The notes under the pieces are model-generated. The model was given only the letters and a program-made list of their open reading frames with translations. It ran no database searches and was not told where the DNA came from. Positions 1-11,540 of a DNA stretch of 64,000 nucleotides are shown here, piece after piece. Numbering within the stretch: the stretch's first letter is position 1; each line of letters opens with the position of its first letter. Both the position numbers and the translations under genes were made by a program. This DNA comes from Myotis daubentonii (Eukaryota > Chordata > Mammalia > Chiroptera > Vespertilionidae): the NCBI RefSeq assembly GCF_963259705.1, contig NC_081842.1, forward strand, positions 180,114,349-180,178,348, written 5' to 3'.

Positions 1-1794
1 AAAATCTGCATTCCTCCAAAGAAGAAAAGGAGAAACATTTTGCACAGAACGGCTGTCAGAGCAGCAGGCAAAGCCCTCCTGACTATTTTTTCCTGTGCTG
101 TGATATCTCTCCATTTGTGATTGCCTCTGATTTGCTCCATGCTCAGCCAGAGCCTCTGCTACTCTCGCTTGATTTCAGCTCCATTCAATAGTTCCTGGTA
201 CCGTTGGCTGCCATCTGGCCTGCAGGAGTAGCCCCTCCAAGATAGATGCACCAGCACAGAAAGAGATGGCTCTCGCCTCCTCCCCAAAGCGTGCTGATCC
301 TGTCATCCCGCTGACAGGAGCCAATTCCACATCCCTGAGATTCTAATTCACCCCCTTTTCAAAGTACTGAATGGATGCCAGGTCTTGTTAGGAGTTTTTT
401 GAAAAAGCCTTGAGTTGTTGCTAATGTGGAACCGGAATAATAGATTTTTCAAAGGAGAAGGGATGAAGGAGGAGAGATTTAAAAACAAATAATTACAAGC
501 TTTAGGAAAGGACTCCCCTTGGTTTCTAGTTTTCTCTGACACTTACACCTGTGCAGGTATGTTTGTTCTATGGACGGTTGTTAAAGTAGGAAAGCCATCT
601 CACACCCTGCCCCCACCTCCCCTGACAGAGGAGCCAACATCCTTGTCAAATGGCAGGTCTTTGGGGTGAGATCATGGGTTGGGAGCAGGATTAGAGAGAG
701 AAGCAGCAGCCCTGTGGCTAGGAGGGTGTTTTCCATGTTCCTTCTTCATTCCCATCACGGGCCCTATTTTGGCTCTCACCATAGGAAGAAGTGTCATCAT
801 CTCTCTCTTTATGACCACTGTCCTCAGACCACAGACTGTCACCATCAAATCCCCGACACCAGTAGTGCCATCATCTCAGACCATCTGCTGCTTCCAGTTT
901 CCCTGGCTCCTCAAGATTGGGTTGAGCAACATGTATTTAATGGTAAAGGCAATAGTAGCAGCCATCATTGGCATGAATCACTTCATTGCTCTGAAGCAGG
1001 CACTGTACATATACTAAAGGCTTTATGCGAATTATCTCATCACCGATCACATGATAATTGCCTGTTTTCTTTTCCATCTCCCTTGTGTGATATAAGGGCA
1101 AGAACTGCCTGTGCAGAGTAGCTCAATAAATCGATGCGGAGTGGATGAGTGATGGGTTATCACCGTCCTATGATAGCCATCACCCTAAGCACTGGCATCA
1201 TCATTTTTCAGGCATGACAATCATCTCCTTCCCAGTGTCACTGTTACTGAAATCAAACCCACTTAGCGATTGGCGTCTTATTGTACAATCAGCACCCTGA
1301 AAATCGTGCCACCAACCCCATCCTTTTATATATTTCCAGGAAAATAATGGATGTGTTTTAGAAAACCTGGGCGTGAAAGCATGGAGTTACCATGCAAGTT
1401 TTGAAGTGGGTGTGAGGGATGGGAAAGAAGAAGAGCGAGGCAAAAAGGGCATGGGTTTGTGGAATGAGGGAGAACAGTCCCGCCTTGCCATGCCAGTGTT
1501 AACTGTGGGGAAACGTGTATGAGCAGGAACCTGCTCCGAGCATCTGCACTGTGAGGACCATGTTGCACCTTCAGCTTCTCCTCCAGGTGACTTCACTCCT
1601 TCCCAGGGCCAGCATTTCCCAAACTTTTGCAATAGCCTACCTTCACCTTCCCCAACAAGTCATTCCATAGCTATGTAATTCCTCTCTCCCTCCAAGTTCT
1701 TCCTTCTCTCCCTCACCCTCTTTTCTTCCTTCCTCCTTGTCCCTGTCCCTCTTTCCTTTCTGTAATTTTGAAAAGGGAACTGACATCCATTGAG

Positions 1795-1974
1795 ATATTA
1801 CTCTGCCAGTTGTTGGGCTAATTCTTTTCATACACATCAGTCTTCTCACTGGTTCTTCTTAGCAAGCTCACCTTGAAAGCATTACTACCCCTACTTTGCA
1901 GAGAAGGAAAACTGAGGCTCAGGATGATGCAGGAATTTACCCAAGGAAATGCAATAGAAAAGCAGCAGTCTGAC
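1795..1974 (-). repeat. MIR
   Basis: CATTGAGATATTAC... through GAAGGAAAACTGAGGCTCAGG fits the complement of MIR. Cut at its right by the Ves SINE at 1993. Confidence 0.6.
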
Positions 1975-1992
1975 CTCACAGCTGCTGTTTCT

Positions 1993-2222
1993 CTTTCTCG
2001 CTCTCTCTCTGTAAATCAATAATATATTTATTTCAGAAAGGGAGGGAGAGAGAGATAGAAACATCAATGATGAGAGAGAATCATTGATTGGCTGCCTCCT
2101 GCATGCCCCCTACTGGGGATTGAGCCCGCAACCCGGGCATGTGCCTTGACCTGAAATGGAACTGTGACCTCCTCCTCCTGGTTCATAGGTCGATGCTCAA
2201 CCACTGAACCACCTCGGCCAGG
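1993..2222 (-). mobile_element. Ves SINE (tRNA-derived, bat), minus strand
   Basis: Read on the minus strand this shows the tRNA-like head, the TGCAGGAGGCAGCCAATCAATG-type body and a CT-rich tail region typical of Ves SINEs. It is flanked by an exact 18-bp target duplication, CTCACAGCTGCTGTTTCT, at 1975-1992 and 2223-2240. It interrupts an older MIR. Confidence 0.92.
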
Positions 2223-3399
2223 CTCACAGCTGCTGTTTCTAACTTCTCTCCACTCCCCTACCCCACATTTACTAAAAACATCAAATCTCTCCTTTAAAGT
2301 ATCCATTGCTTTCAAATGCAAGCAAATTCATTTTCTTGGTATTAGACTAAAGTTGGGAAAATCAAAATCTAGAGTCAGATTCCTTAGTCACAGCTGCCAC
2401 CTGTGTATTCATGTGAGCTTGTTAAGGTCAGCTTAGAGCCCTGTGTCCAGGGGCCTGCCTTTCTTAAAACACCTCCCTAATGCCCCAGAAACTCCGTTTC
2501 ACCACCATTCCCCATCTTGACTTTCTCTTTGCATTTTAAGAAAGGCAATTTCAAGGACCAGCCTAATTTTTAGGAAGCCAGGTGTAAATATTCCATTGCC
2601 CAAGGATTTGTGGAGATATTACACCTGCGTGTACATCAAAGGGAAGATGTAACTTTCGTTATAAGGTCTAAGCATTTCCCTCCACCCTCTAACCTTCTGG
2701 ACAACCTTCGGGACCTTCCTAACATGGTAGCTGGGGGAAGGAGGGCCTTTAGCTGCTAAAGTGAGGCCCAGCTTTGAGTAATGAAAGGCAAGTCTTCAGT
2801 CATTATAGAGACCGATCCTCAAAGCGGCACTAAGTCCTGTCTTGGATCAAGGCTTTGACACACAATAGCCACAATGCAGCTACTGGCTACCTCCTGGGAC
2901 AGCGCAGATTTGGAACTTTGCACCATCACAGTGAGTCCTAATCCACAGCTTTGCTCTTGGGGGAAATCGTTTATTAACATTATAGTTTCTATTCCTCAGT
3001 CTCCGCTCCTTGGTTCTTCGATTACAGAACAGGTTTACCTGTCTCTCTCTGCCAAGCAGTGGGAATGAGGCTGTTCGCTCTTGGCTAAAGGTGATAGACT
3101 CCTAGGTCCCCAGGGGGATTAGTCTTCATTAGCAGGTGTCTTCCCTCTTCAATCACTTCCCAAGGAAAGGTCCGTGCATTCAAATGCCTGGAATCACTCT
3201 GTGCCTTAGGAGTACCCACCAGTGGTGCAATTACAAATCACTTAAGTTCATCCATTTTTCCTGAACCTTCTAAATGGATAATTGAATTCATCCTTTTGCA
3301 GCAGTGGCCTGAGTTCTGAGTTGAGATCTACAAGCTGTGTGTCCTCCCTGTTCCACTCCTACCCACCACACTCACCCCCAAGCTAGAATGACGACATAT

Positions 3400-3520
3400 C
3401 CTGGCTCACTCTGAGCTTCAGGAGAGCAGGGGCCGGACATTACTCATCTCTGTAGCTCGGGTGCCTCGCCAGGACATGGCATGTGGAGAGCGCCCGGTGA
3501 ATGTTTGTTGAAGAAATTAA
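3400..3520 (+). repeat. L2 3' end
   Basis: CAGGAGAGCAGGGGCCGGAC and GTGAATGTTTGTTGAAGAAA resemble the end of LINE-2. Confidence 0.6.
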
Positions 3521-3611
3521 TTAGTCAATTACATAATCAATCAAGACGCCTTCCGCTTTCCCAGTGGGATTTTCACTAATTATTCCTGCAGAGAGTCCAT
3601 TCCCCAGCACA

Positions 3612-3810
3612 GTGATCAGCAGATCTGGCTGCGCATTAGTATTACCTGGGGAGCTTTTACAAACCTACAGATGCCAGGGCCCTGCCCCAGACCGATAGAG
3701 TCCAAATTTCTGATGATGGGGCTCAGGCATGGGTAGGTTTGCGAAAGCTCCCCCAAAGGATTTCATTGTGCAGCCAGGGGTGCGAGCCCCTGCAGGGTTC
3801 TGATGTGGCA
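3612..3810. mobile_element. ancient hAT-Charlie (MER5-like) fragment
   Basis: The motifs CTGCGCATTAGTATTACCTGGGG and, inverted further on, CATTGTGCAGCCAGGGG match the inverted ends of MER5-type elements common to placental mammals. Ends are eroded. Confidence 0.65.
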
Positions 3811-4775
3811 GCCACAGTACGTTTTCATCTTTTTTCTTCAGCCCAAGTCCTACCTCATCCATTGTCACGTTGGCTGCAAGAGTAACAGGAATTTGATCTC
3901 AGTAGTTACCCTACTCAGTTATGAGACAATTCTGTTCCCACTGCTCCTAAAAGAGAGTATGGGGAGATAAAACTCCCTGTGGGAGCTTTACTTTAATGTC
4001 TTAATGAAGATTCAGGATAGAACTGGGTTGAAACAAAATGGGAATTTCTTCCTTTGAATCCTCCCTGGAAGTTTAAGTTGTGAGTGAAATTTGGTGTCAG
4101 GTTGATGTTCTGAAAGCAGAGCGGAAAGCTGCGTGCACACTATGATAGTAAGTACGGGAAAGATATCTATAAGATATATAAGAACAAAAGGCCTGGGGAT
4201 GATCCTGCTCTGGAGCCATTTGCTTCTTTATATGGGGCTAAGTGAACTAGAACTCTAGTAGTAACTGCAGGTAAAGCAAGAGCCAAGGGTGTGGGGAGAC
4301 CAGGGAATGGGTTCCAGGTCCTGCCCATGAGAAGCAGCTGGGAGAGAGTATATGGGCCGGATGTGGTGCACTGGGCATTACCACAGGTTGCCATGTGCGG
4401 GAGGAAGGAGCTCTGAGAAATGACTGAGCCAGGGGCAACCAGGAAGGGAACACAGGAGCTAGGGACAAAATGTATGGATGGGAAGAGGATGATCAGACAA
4501 TGCTATAGCCAGAACTGAAATGAGAGGGAGAAGATGGAGTCAAGAATGGATAGAGAGGTTCAGAGCTAAGGCCAAGAAGTGTTGGGCATCCTCTGACACC
4601 TGTCTGGCCTGTGCTGTCAGGCAGGGCTATTTCTAAACAGGGGCTTCTGGCAGGGTATTTGTTTCTTCTTCCTCTTTCTTTTCCCAAACATTACATAATA
4701 ACAGTTTTCTAGCATTAAGCACTGTGCATTGCAAAAATGAGTCAAAAGAAACAGAATGAAGAGATACTAATAATA

Positions 4776-4975
4776 ACTACTATTTATTGAGCACCTACTA
4801 TGTGCCAAACACCAAACAAGACTTTGCACCCACATCTCGGTTCATCCTCTGAGAGGACGTCATCGTTATCATCCCCACTTTAAAAATGAGAAAACTAAGG
4901 CTGATTGGGTTGTGAGGGTCACACGGCCAGCACACTGCACAGCCAGGATTCAGTCTGTGTCTGTGGGACTCCAGA
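4776..4975 (-). repeat. MIR
   Basis: TTTATTGAGCACCTACTATG, the TTAAAAATGAGAAAACTAAG core and a CACACGGCCAG block are the MIR complement, well preserved. Confidence 0.8.
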
Positions 4976-5974
4976 GAGAGGCATTGGCTCCCATGCGTTT
5001 GGTCTCCAGCTCCATCTGGATGAATGAAATCGCCTCCTCACACCCCAGCTCCACAGCTCACCAAAGGCCACCTCTCTGTCACCAGGACAGCGACGGGCTC
5101 GCGCCAGCACTGGTTATCCTCACGCGTTTTCATTAGGTGGTGGGGGTTTGTGAGACTCGACCACAGGCTGTTTTTCAAATTTATTTAATGCATCCATCAT
5201 GCTCTGAAGCTATTTGCTTCTTTATATTGGACAGATGTAATGAGATTTTGGACACTAAAAAATGTTTTTATTAAAAGTTATGACCCAGAGCTAGTTGGTA
5301 GGGACTGTGCCATAAATCCCAAGAAGTGTGCGAATTTATAAAGGATGTAGCGACATAACCTTAACCTTTTAGGCCACTCCACAGATTACAGGATCTCTTA
5401 AACTAATATTGTCTCCCCGTCTCTCCCCACCGCTGGCCAAATAATAATAATAATGTATGTGGTTATCCAATGTGGTTGCTCGTCCTCTGCTCTTAGCCAC
5501 AGTTGACTCGTGGGGAGCCAGTGCCTGGCGGAAGCTGATGGTTGATGACGGAATTTGCTGATGGTTGGTCCCAAGGCCCCACTGTAGTGGGCACACTGGT
5601 TCCCTGGCTCTCCTTTGCAGGCTTGTTGCTGAGGCTGAGTGGCAGAATGTCACTTTTGCCACCGAGGGTGAGAGTGAGTTCTGACAGATGAGTATTATGA
5701 GGCTATTGGGTGATGGTTTCTCCATTCCTCTATTGCCAATAGCCAGCTCTCCTAAAAATTAGGAAATGATACAATGATTCCTGTGCATTATAACTCATTG
5801 TAATGTCAATAGTATCAGATTCATATTAATGTTATAGTGCTTGGAAATCATCCAAAGAATAATTAGCTAATAATATAGACCAAAATAAGGTGATAGATCT
5901 ATTTACAGAGATATTATATATTATCTATAGTAAATCTTATTGTGGTGACTTTGTTAAATTAACATTTATTAAGT

Positions 5975-6373
5975 TGAGCCCTGGGGCGTCAGATGGAGGG
6001 CCGAAGTTCAACAAAGACCACAAGAGAATTGAAGTAGAGAAGCTTATTAGTCACAGGCCCAGGAGGAGGGGTCACCGGGAGAGGTCAAGGCAGCTGGCCT
6101 GAGAGAGCCACAGGACCTAAGGCGCATGCCTTTATTAGGCCCGTGGGTGAAGTGCCTGCATTTCCTGGGCTAAGCCTGGATTAGGCCACTCAAACCAAGC
6201 ACAGCAGGGCTTGGGGTCTTATCTTAGAGGTAACAAGGGGAGGGAAGGCCCTGGGTGGTGGGCAGACTGCCTACCATGGGAGTCCTCATGGGACATACCT
6301 CCCCACAGAGGTTGGAGCCAGTTTAAGGCCCCTGTAGGCCACTTGGCCACACAAAATGGGTCCTGAGACAGCA
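5975..6373 (-). mobile_element. solitary endogenous-retrovirus LTR (minus strand), tentative
   Basis: On the minus strand the 3' part contains AATAAG, close to a polyadenylation signal, then a CT-rich R/U5-like segment ending in GGGCTCA. The 5' end may be TGCTGTCTCAGGACC or TGTCTCAGGACC. No retroviral coding sequence lies beside it, so it would be a solo LTR. No clear target duplication was found and the ends are approximate. Family not identified. Confidence 0.5.
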
Positions 6374-7136
6374 GTATTTTGGAGTAGTTTAGTGAAACGC
6401 TCGACAGTTATAAACAACAAAATAAAAAATTAAAACAATTAGATCTGGTCAACAACCAGCTGCTTGTAAAACATGCGTTCATTCATGTATTGTTGGACAC
6501 TGCTGTGTGCCAGACCCTCTGTTAGCTCTGGGGATTCAAAAGTAAATACAGCGCGGTCTCTGCTTCGGGAAGCTCACCGTGGGGTCAGCACAGATGATGT
6601 GCTGTTATTCTCAGAGGAGGAGTTTCTACTCAGAAGATCAGGGAAGGCTTCGTGGAAGAGGTGGCCCTTCAGCAGAGTTTGAGGAATCGGATGAGCTCTG
6701 AGCACGCAGGGGTGAGGGGAAGAGCATTTCAAGCAGAGGGGACAGCGGACACAAAGGCACCTATAAAACCAGCTGCTTGCAGGCTGCTGTAGAGACTTTG
6801 GTTTGCTAAAGCAGATGACATTTTTGTCTTTTAAAACAAAAATCTCAAGGGTAAACATGGTCTTATCTGTTGCCACTGTTGAGACTGGCTGGGTAATGTC
6901 TGTAATTTCGGAAAGATGAACTTTGAACCACTGCTGTATGTCCTAATCAGGCCTCTGTTTGGTCATCTGCTTATGCTGGGAACACATTCCAGGGTTTTCA
7001 CAGAAGGTTGGCAACAGCTCCTGCCACTGAGGCCGTGGGAGCATAAGCCGTAGATACCATCCTCATCAAACTCATTAATCCCTGTCGTGTGTGTGTCATT
7101 CACTTCATCCTCATTCATCGCCCCTTCCACTTGCAG

Positions 7137-7187
7137 AATGGCCAGCCAATGGAGGATTTCGAAGAACGCTTTGCCGCGGCCACCCCG
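7137..7187 (+). CDS. DAB1: DAB1 coding exon, 17 codons, probable alternative cassette (first half)
   Basis: This 51-nt exon encodes NGQPMEDFEERFAAATP and is bounded by TTGCAG and GTAAGA. It starts and ends in phase 0. DAB1 is the cytoplasmic adaptor that docks on ApoER2 and VLDLR and is tyrosine-phosphorylated after Reelin binding. I recognise the peptide as DAB1, lying just after the tyrosine cluster. Counting back from the stop gives residues 242-258 of a 588-residue protein. Together with the next exon (7273-7320) it makes 33 codons, the difference between the 588- and 555-residue isoforms as I recall them, so the pair is probably alternatively spliced. The PTB domain lies upstream of the window. 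The exon match is secure; cassette status is inference. Confidence 0.93.
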
Positions 7188-7272
7188 GTAAGAGTGCGAG
7201 GGCCCTGTGAGCTGTTTCATGTCATTGCCCATCGTTCCTTTCATGCTCATAAGTCGTGCCTTGTGCTTACAG
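7188..7272 (+). other. DAB1: 85-nt mini-intron between the two cassette exons
   Basis: It runs from GTAAGA to a TGCTTACAG acceptor. At 85 nt it is close to the practical minimum for a mammalian intron, while the other DAB1 introns here are 0.35 to about 11 kb. It has no repeats. Such closeness suggests the two mini-exons are recognised and spliced as a unit. Confidence 0.9.
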
Positions 7273-7320
7273 AACAGAAATCTGCCCGCGGACATTGATG
7301 AGATTCTTGAGGCAACGAAG
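7273..7320 (+). CDS. DAB1: DAB1 coding exon, 16 codons, probable alternative cassette (second half)
   Basis: This 48-nt exon encodes NRNLPADIDEILEATK, phase 0 at both ends, between TTACAG and GTAAGG. It corresponds to residues 259-274 in 588-residue numbering. From memory the human peptide reads TDFDEIF where this one reads ADIDEIL, so this short acidic segment seems less conserved than its neighbours. Skipping it with the preceding exon removes 33 residues without a frame change. No enzymatic or binding motif is visible; it is an acidic linker between the phosphotyrosine region and the C-terminal half. Confidence 0.93.
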
Positions 7321-7767
7321 GTAAGGCCTCCAGGCTCTTAAGTGAGGGTTGTTCTGGTCACTGTCATGCATCCCATAGCATCCCCACCCAGCCTGCGTGA
7401 GGAGCAGGTGCTCGACTCGGCTCTGTTCTAGTGTTCCCAGGATGAGTCCTGGCGGGCACTGCAATAGGGTCAAATAATAACTGTATGTATGTGTGTGCAC
7501 ATGTGTGCATGTGTGTGTGCGCGTGTGCATGTGTATGTGAAAGAGGGTGTATTGGACAGGAAGTGATACTCCTTCATTTCATTCAACAAATATTTTTTGA
7601 GCACCTAACAGGTCCTAGGCATTCCGATAAATGGCTGGAGATTTAGTGAAGAGGAAGACGCTCATACTACAACACAGTGCAACACTGCGTAGCATAGGAT
7701 AGGATAAGGTCGGGTGGGTGGGGAAGGTAGGGGAGGGAAGAGTAGGATATGGTGAGGTGGCCTAGGG

Positions 7768-8233
7768 CAGTGGTCAGCAAACTCATTAGTCAACAGAGCC
7801 AAATATCAACAGTACAACGATTGAAATTTCTTTTGAGAGCCAATTTTTTAAAACTTAAACTATATAGGGAGGTACATTGTTATTAACTTAATTAGGGTAC
7901 TCCTAAGCTGGCCTTTGCTAAAAACATCCTCAATCTGATTGAGGTACGTTCGCTGAGGTCGACCCCTTTCAACTCTCCCATCCACATTTGTCTTGTATAC
8001 TTGTTTCATCTATCTCCTTTCATTCATCCTCTCTATATGTCCACCCCCCACTTCTTCTAACACCATTTCTTCAAAATAGACTCGCCCAGGCCAAAAACCG
8101 ACTTCTGCGCATGGGCCACGAAGTTTCAATCGCACTGTACGTGCGCGCCCGCACCTGGTATTTTGTGGAAGAGCCACACTCAAGGGGCCAAAGAACAGCA
8201 TGTGGCTCATGAGCCGCCGTTTGCAGACCACAG
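7768..8233 (+). mobile_element. non-autonomous hAT DNA transposon with 8-bp target duplication
   Basis: Terminal inverted repeats begin CAGTGGTCAGCAAAC and end GTTTGCAGACCACAG. An exact 8-bp duplication GCCTAGGG flanks it (7760-7767 and 8234-8241), as expected for hAT transposition. At 466 bp it has no transposase frame and would have relied on a partner element. Confidence 0.92.
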
Positions 8234-8454
8234 GCCTAGGGGAATGTAGATAGTGTGACAGTGTAGTGGGTATTCAAACACAGAAACAGCATGTGCTAAG
8301 TGCCCCATTGGGAATAAAAGACATGCAAGACTGTTCTTCAGTCAGCATACCCTGAAGTAGATGTACTGGTTTATAACCAATATTTACTGGTTTACAGCTA
8401 GGCTGATATATAGGCCAATTAATATGATCACCCCTGAGGGTGGTTGGGGGGCTT

Positions 8455-8607
8455 CTAGGGTTTTTGACCTTGGTTGCAAATTAGAATCACCAGGAGAGCT
8501 TTTAAAGTTTTAGGTTCTAGGCTGTACAGAATTTCCTGGGGTGTGAAGAAGGCATCAGTATTTTCCCCCTGGTGATTTCAGTGTGCATCCAAGGTTGAGA
8601 CCACTGA
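8455..8607. mobile_element. ancient hAT-Charlie (MER5-like) fragment
   Basis: CTTGGTTGCAAATTAGAATC near the left and CAAGGTTGAGACCACTG at the right are characteristic MER5-type ends. Confidence 0.65.
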
Positions 8608-9103
8608 AATAAAAGTATCACACAGCTGTTCTGAGTAGTGCAATGGGGTGCAAACTGAGTTAGGAGACATTTCCCAGGAGGGAGGAAAGGTCCTCTAATT
8701 TGTCCCCTGAAGGATGATGGGTGGATAGGCAATGGGGGGAAGGAATTAGTGTCCTAGGTAGGAGGAAAGCATGTGCAAAAGCCTGAAGTGGCCTTTCCTT
8801 TTATAGCCCTTGTGCTTCTGGGCTCATGGCACTGCCCTGATTGTGTCTGTAGGCCTGCCTTTCCTTCAAGTAACCAGCTCATGAGAGTAGGAGCAGGAAT
8901 GTGCCTCATTCTTCCCTGTATCCCCTGCTCTTGGCACAGTAGCTGATGTGCCATACTTTTCCTGAATGAAGGATCTCCTGATGCCAAACATGGGTAGTAA
9001 GAATGTGACTTGGGGTCAGTCAAGGACATCTCAGCCTTCAGCAGGGGTGCCTTCAGAATTTCTCTGTAGGAGGGGCTAGGAGTCTAGTTGCCATAGTCTA
9101 GTT

Positions 9104-9229
9104 CAGTGGTCGGCAAACTGCGGCTCTCGAGCCACATGTGGCTCTTTGGCCCCTTGAGTGTGGCTCTTTCACAAAATACCACGTGCGGTCACACACATAC
9201 AGTGCGATTGAAACTTCGTGGCCCATGCT
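9104..9229 (+). mobile_element. truncated hAT element related to the 7768-8233 copy
   Basis: It starts CAGTGGTCGGCAAACTGCGG and matches the reverse complement of the right end of the 7768-8233 element up to GTGGCCCATGC. The opposite terminal repeat is missing. Flanks GTCTAGTT (9096-9103) and TTCTAGTT (9230-9237) could still be an 8-bp duplication with one mismatch. Confidence 0.8.
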
Positions 9230-9704
9230 TTCTAGTTGAACGAAGCACCCGGAGGCTAACCTTGGAATAGTGGTTGTGTAACATGGCAGATACTCTTGTG
9301 AAAACATCATTTGTTCGTATCAAAGGATGGCTGTGAAGGGACAGGTCTGATGCAGACATTGATGGGATGCCCCATCAACACCCAAGCTACCCATCCTCTC
9401 CATCTCTGGCCTTGGCATCTTCCGCTGTCACTCTTCTTACCCTGGACAATGCCAGGCCTAAAGAAGGGGCAGCATCAGTCAGCAACTGCCAAGTCTTTCT
9501 TCGCCTGAATATGTCTGAAGTGCTAGTAATGGAAAGGCAAGGAGGCACCTTGAGCCGGCCTTCCAGGTGACGTCTTCAGATGAATGTGACTCATGGCAGA
9601 CCTTTTAGGAGCTCGGCTGCTGGTTAGAGAGCACAATGGAGCTGGACTTCCACAGGGTAGGAAGGTAACCAAGGCTCTGTAACGTGACAGATAAACGAGA
9701 TGCT

Positions 9705-9925
9705 GCTCAGGCTGCGGGTCAAGCCCAGCTCTGTTAGCTCACGGGTCAGAGGCAAGTCACTTAACCTCTTGGTCTCAGTTAGCTCATCTGCAAAATCCAG
9801 TCAATGAGAGAGACACCTGTGCTGCCGATGTCATGGGGCTCTGTGAGCATCACACGCGATGATAACGTATCACCAAGTGTATTGTAAACTCTACAATGTT
9901 TGACAAATGTGGACGGTTAGTTTTA
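9705..9925 (+). repeat. MIR
   Basis: GCAAGTCACTTAACCTCTTG and TCATCTGCAAAATCCAGTCA mark the MIR core. Confidence 0.75.
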
Positions 9926-10307
9926 TTCTCTTCAGAACCTTAAGTGATTCATTATGACAATCTTATCCGAAGGAACGTGGTTTGTTAGGTTACAAATAAA
10001 AGGTCTGGGGTTAACATGGGGAAGGAAGTTGTTAAAATAGATAGATGTTACTCCAGATTCTCAATCACATATAGCCATTAGAATTACTTTTAATTATATG
10101 GCCTAAGAGTCCATTTTTATATGAAATTTAAATTAACTCAAGGTTCCATTTAAACAGCAAGTCCAATGGGATGAAATAACAATCTATGTGTTATGCCTCT
10201 GCATGCTTTTCACATTCAATCCTTGAGTGAAAACCATCAGGCAGGGGGAAGTCTACATCTCAAGAACAAGAGTTATTTTAAACATTGTATTTTCATCTTT
10301 AAAAATG

Positions 10308-10340
10308 AAAATAAATAAATAAATAAATAAATAAATAAAA
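10308..10340. repeat. (AAAT)n microsatellite
   Basis: About eight AAAT units within an A-rich stretch, possibly the residual tail of a retroposon. Confidence 0.95.
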
Positions 10341-10959
10341 AGTTGTGTTTAAGGAGAAAATGAGTCTGTACATTATATGAACGATGTTAGCAACAGTGTG
10401 CCATGAGGTAAACACATTTGAAATGTAAATTGTGAAAGTTAATTATTAACTTTATTTTAATATTTTCCTACCAGTGACGATAGTGGGGACCATTTTAATA
10501 GCACCGAGTTCCACTTGTAGGAAGCCCAGAAGCTTCATTTGAGTTAGAGTTATTACTCCTGTGAATTTGAGAGAAAGTCTAAAGGATTGGCATAGTTTCA
10601 CCAAATAATGTAAAACGATGGAAGCAAGCTAAGGAAACAAGGAGCATTTAGGGTCCAGCCAGATTTGGGAGAGCACCCAGCATGCTGGCCACCCTGTTAC
10701 CATCTCATTACCTTGGACCATTATCCTTTGGGAGAGAATCAGGTTTGGTAGAGAGTGGGCAGAAAAGACTGAAATGTGCTGAGTCCCACACGAGCTGGGC
10801 CCTGTCCCCTTCGCTGGTCTCCTCTCCCGCTCCTCTCTCCACCCTCACTGGTTCAACCGAACTGTTAGACAGCCTGGGGCCACTACCCCTCTTGCTCCTG
10901 TATTTCCATCTGCCCGGATGGCCCCTCCTCATCCTAGTTGCCTGGGTGACTGCTCCTCT

Positions 10960-11200
10960 TCTTCAGGACTCAGATCAGAGCTTTTCTTTGAGAAAACCTT
11001 CATTGAGCTTCTTTGCCAAAAGCTGGCTGGTCCCTCCTAGGCTGGCCCATGGAGACGTCTGTTGCCATTCCTGCCACAATGCCTTAAAATTAGCTCTGTC
11101 TATGGGTTGTCCCACCAGACTGTAAGCTCCCTGCAGGCAGGAACTTGGCATTTCTCGTTATTCTGTTCCCAGCACCTAGCACAGTGCCCACCACCTACTG
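10960..11200 (+). repeat. L2 3' end
   Basis: AGACTGTAAGCTCCCTGCAG and CCCAGCACCTAGCACAGTGC are L2 landmarks, preceded by TTCTTTGAGAAAACCTTCAT. Confidence 0.75.
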
Positions 11201-11429
11201 CTCATCCGGTGTGTCCGGGAAAAGCATTGCATGGTTGGGAAGGAAATCACCATGCACAGGGCCCTGCTTTATGCCAGGCACTACTGCTCATCTGAAAGCT
11301 TAAAGAGAAGAATTGAATGTGAGTTAGCCAGGCTAAGCTGCTTTCAGTCAAAAGAGCCTTTGGTACCTGTTAAACCGGGCTTTGCCAAACTCCAAAGAAA
11401 GTCCTGCTATTAGTGTTGTCAATAAATCT

Positions 11430-11540
11430 GCAAAGGAGATACTACCATCCCCATTGCCCAGGTGAGGGAACTGCAGCTCTGAGAAGTGGCAGAGATAGAT
11501 CGGAAGTGGTAGAACCCAAACATATGCCCAGGTGGGCACC
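11430..11540 (-). repeat. MIR fragment
   Basis: ACCATCCCCATTGCCCAGGT and GAGGGAACTGCAGCTCTGAG resemble the MIR complement core. Confidence 0.6.

Larger units (their letters stand above)
1..7136 (+). other. DAB1: DAB1 intron (3' part, upstream of first exon in window)
   Basis: This non-coding stretch ends in an AG acceptor (TTGCAG at 7131-7136) just before the first recognised DAB1 exon. No DAB1 exon was recognised in it and its open frames are short and unlike known proteins. It holds L2, MIR and MER5-type remnants, one Ves SINE (1993-2222), a solitary LTR (about 5975-6373) and, at about 6470-6760, a copy of an old interspersed repeat that recurs in the window. The remainder looks like unique intronic DNA. 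Its 5' boundary lies outside the window. Confidence 0.8.

Noticed and set aside
666..1121. 151-codon frame at the start of the window
   Set aside because: His/Ser-rich, overlaps another frame of similar length, no recognisable domain and no splice or polyadenylation context of a gene.
10308..10340. Counterpart of the pathogenic DAB1 pentanucleotide repeat of human ataxia
   Set aside because: The human repeat is an ATTTT/ATTTC array in a 5' intron of DAB1; this is a short AAAT tetranucleotide run in a 3' intron.
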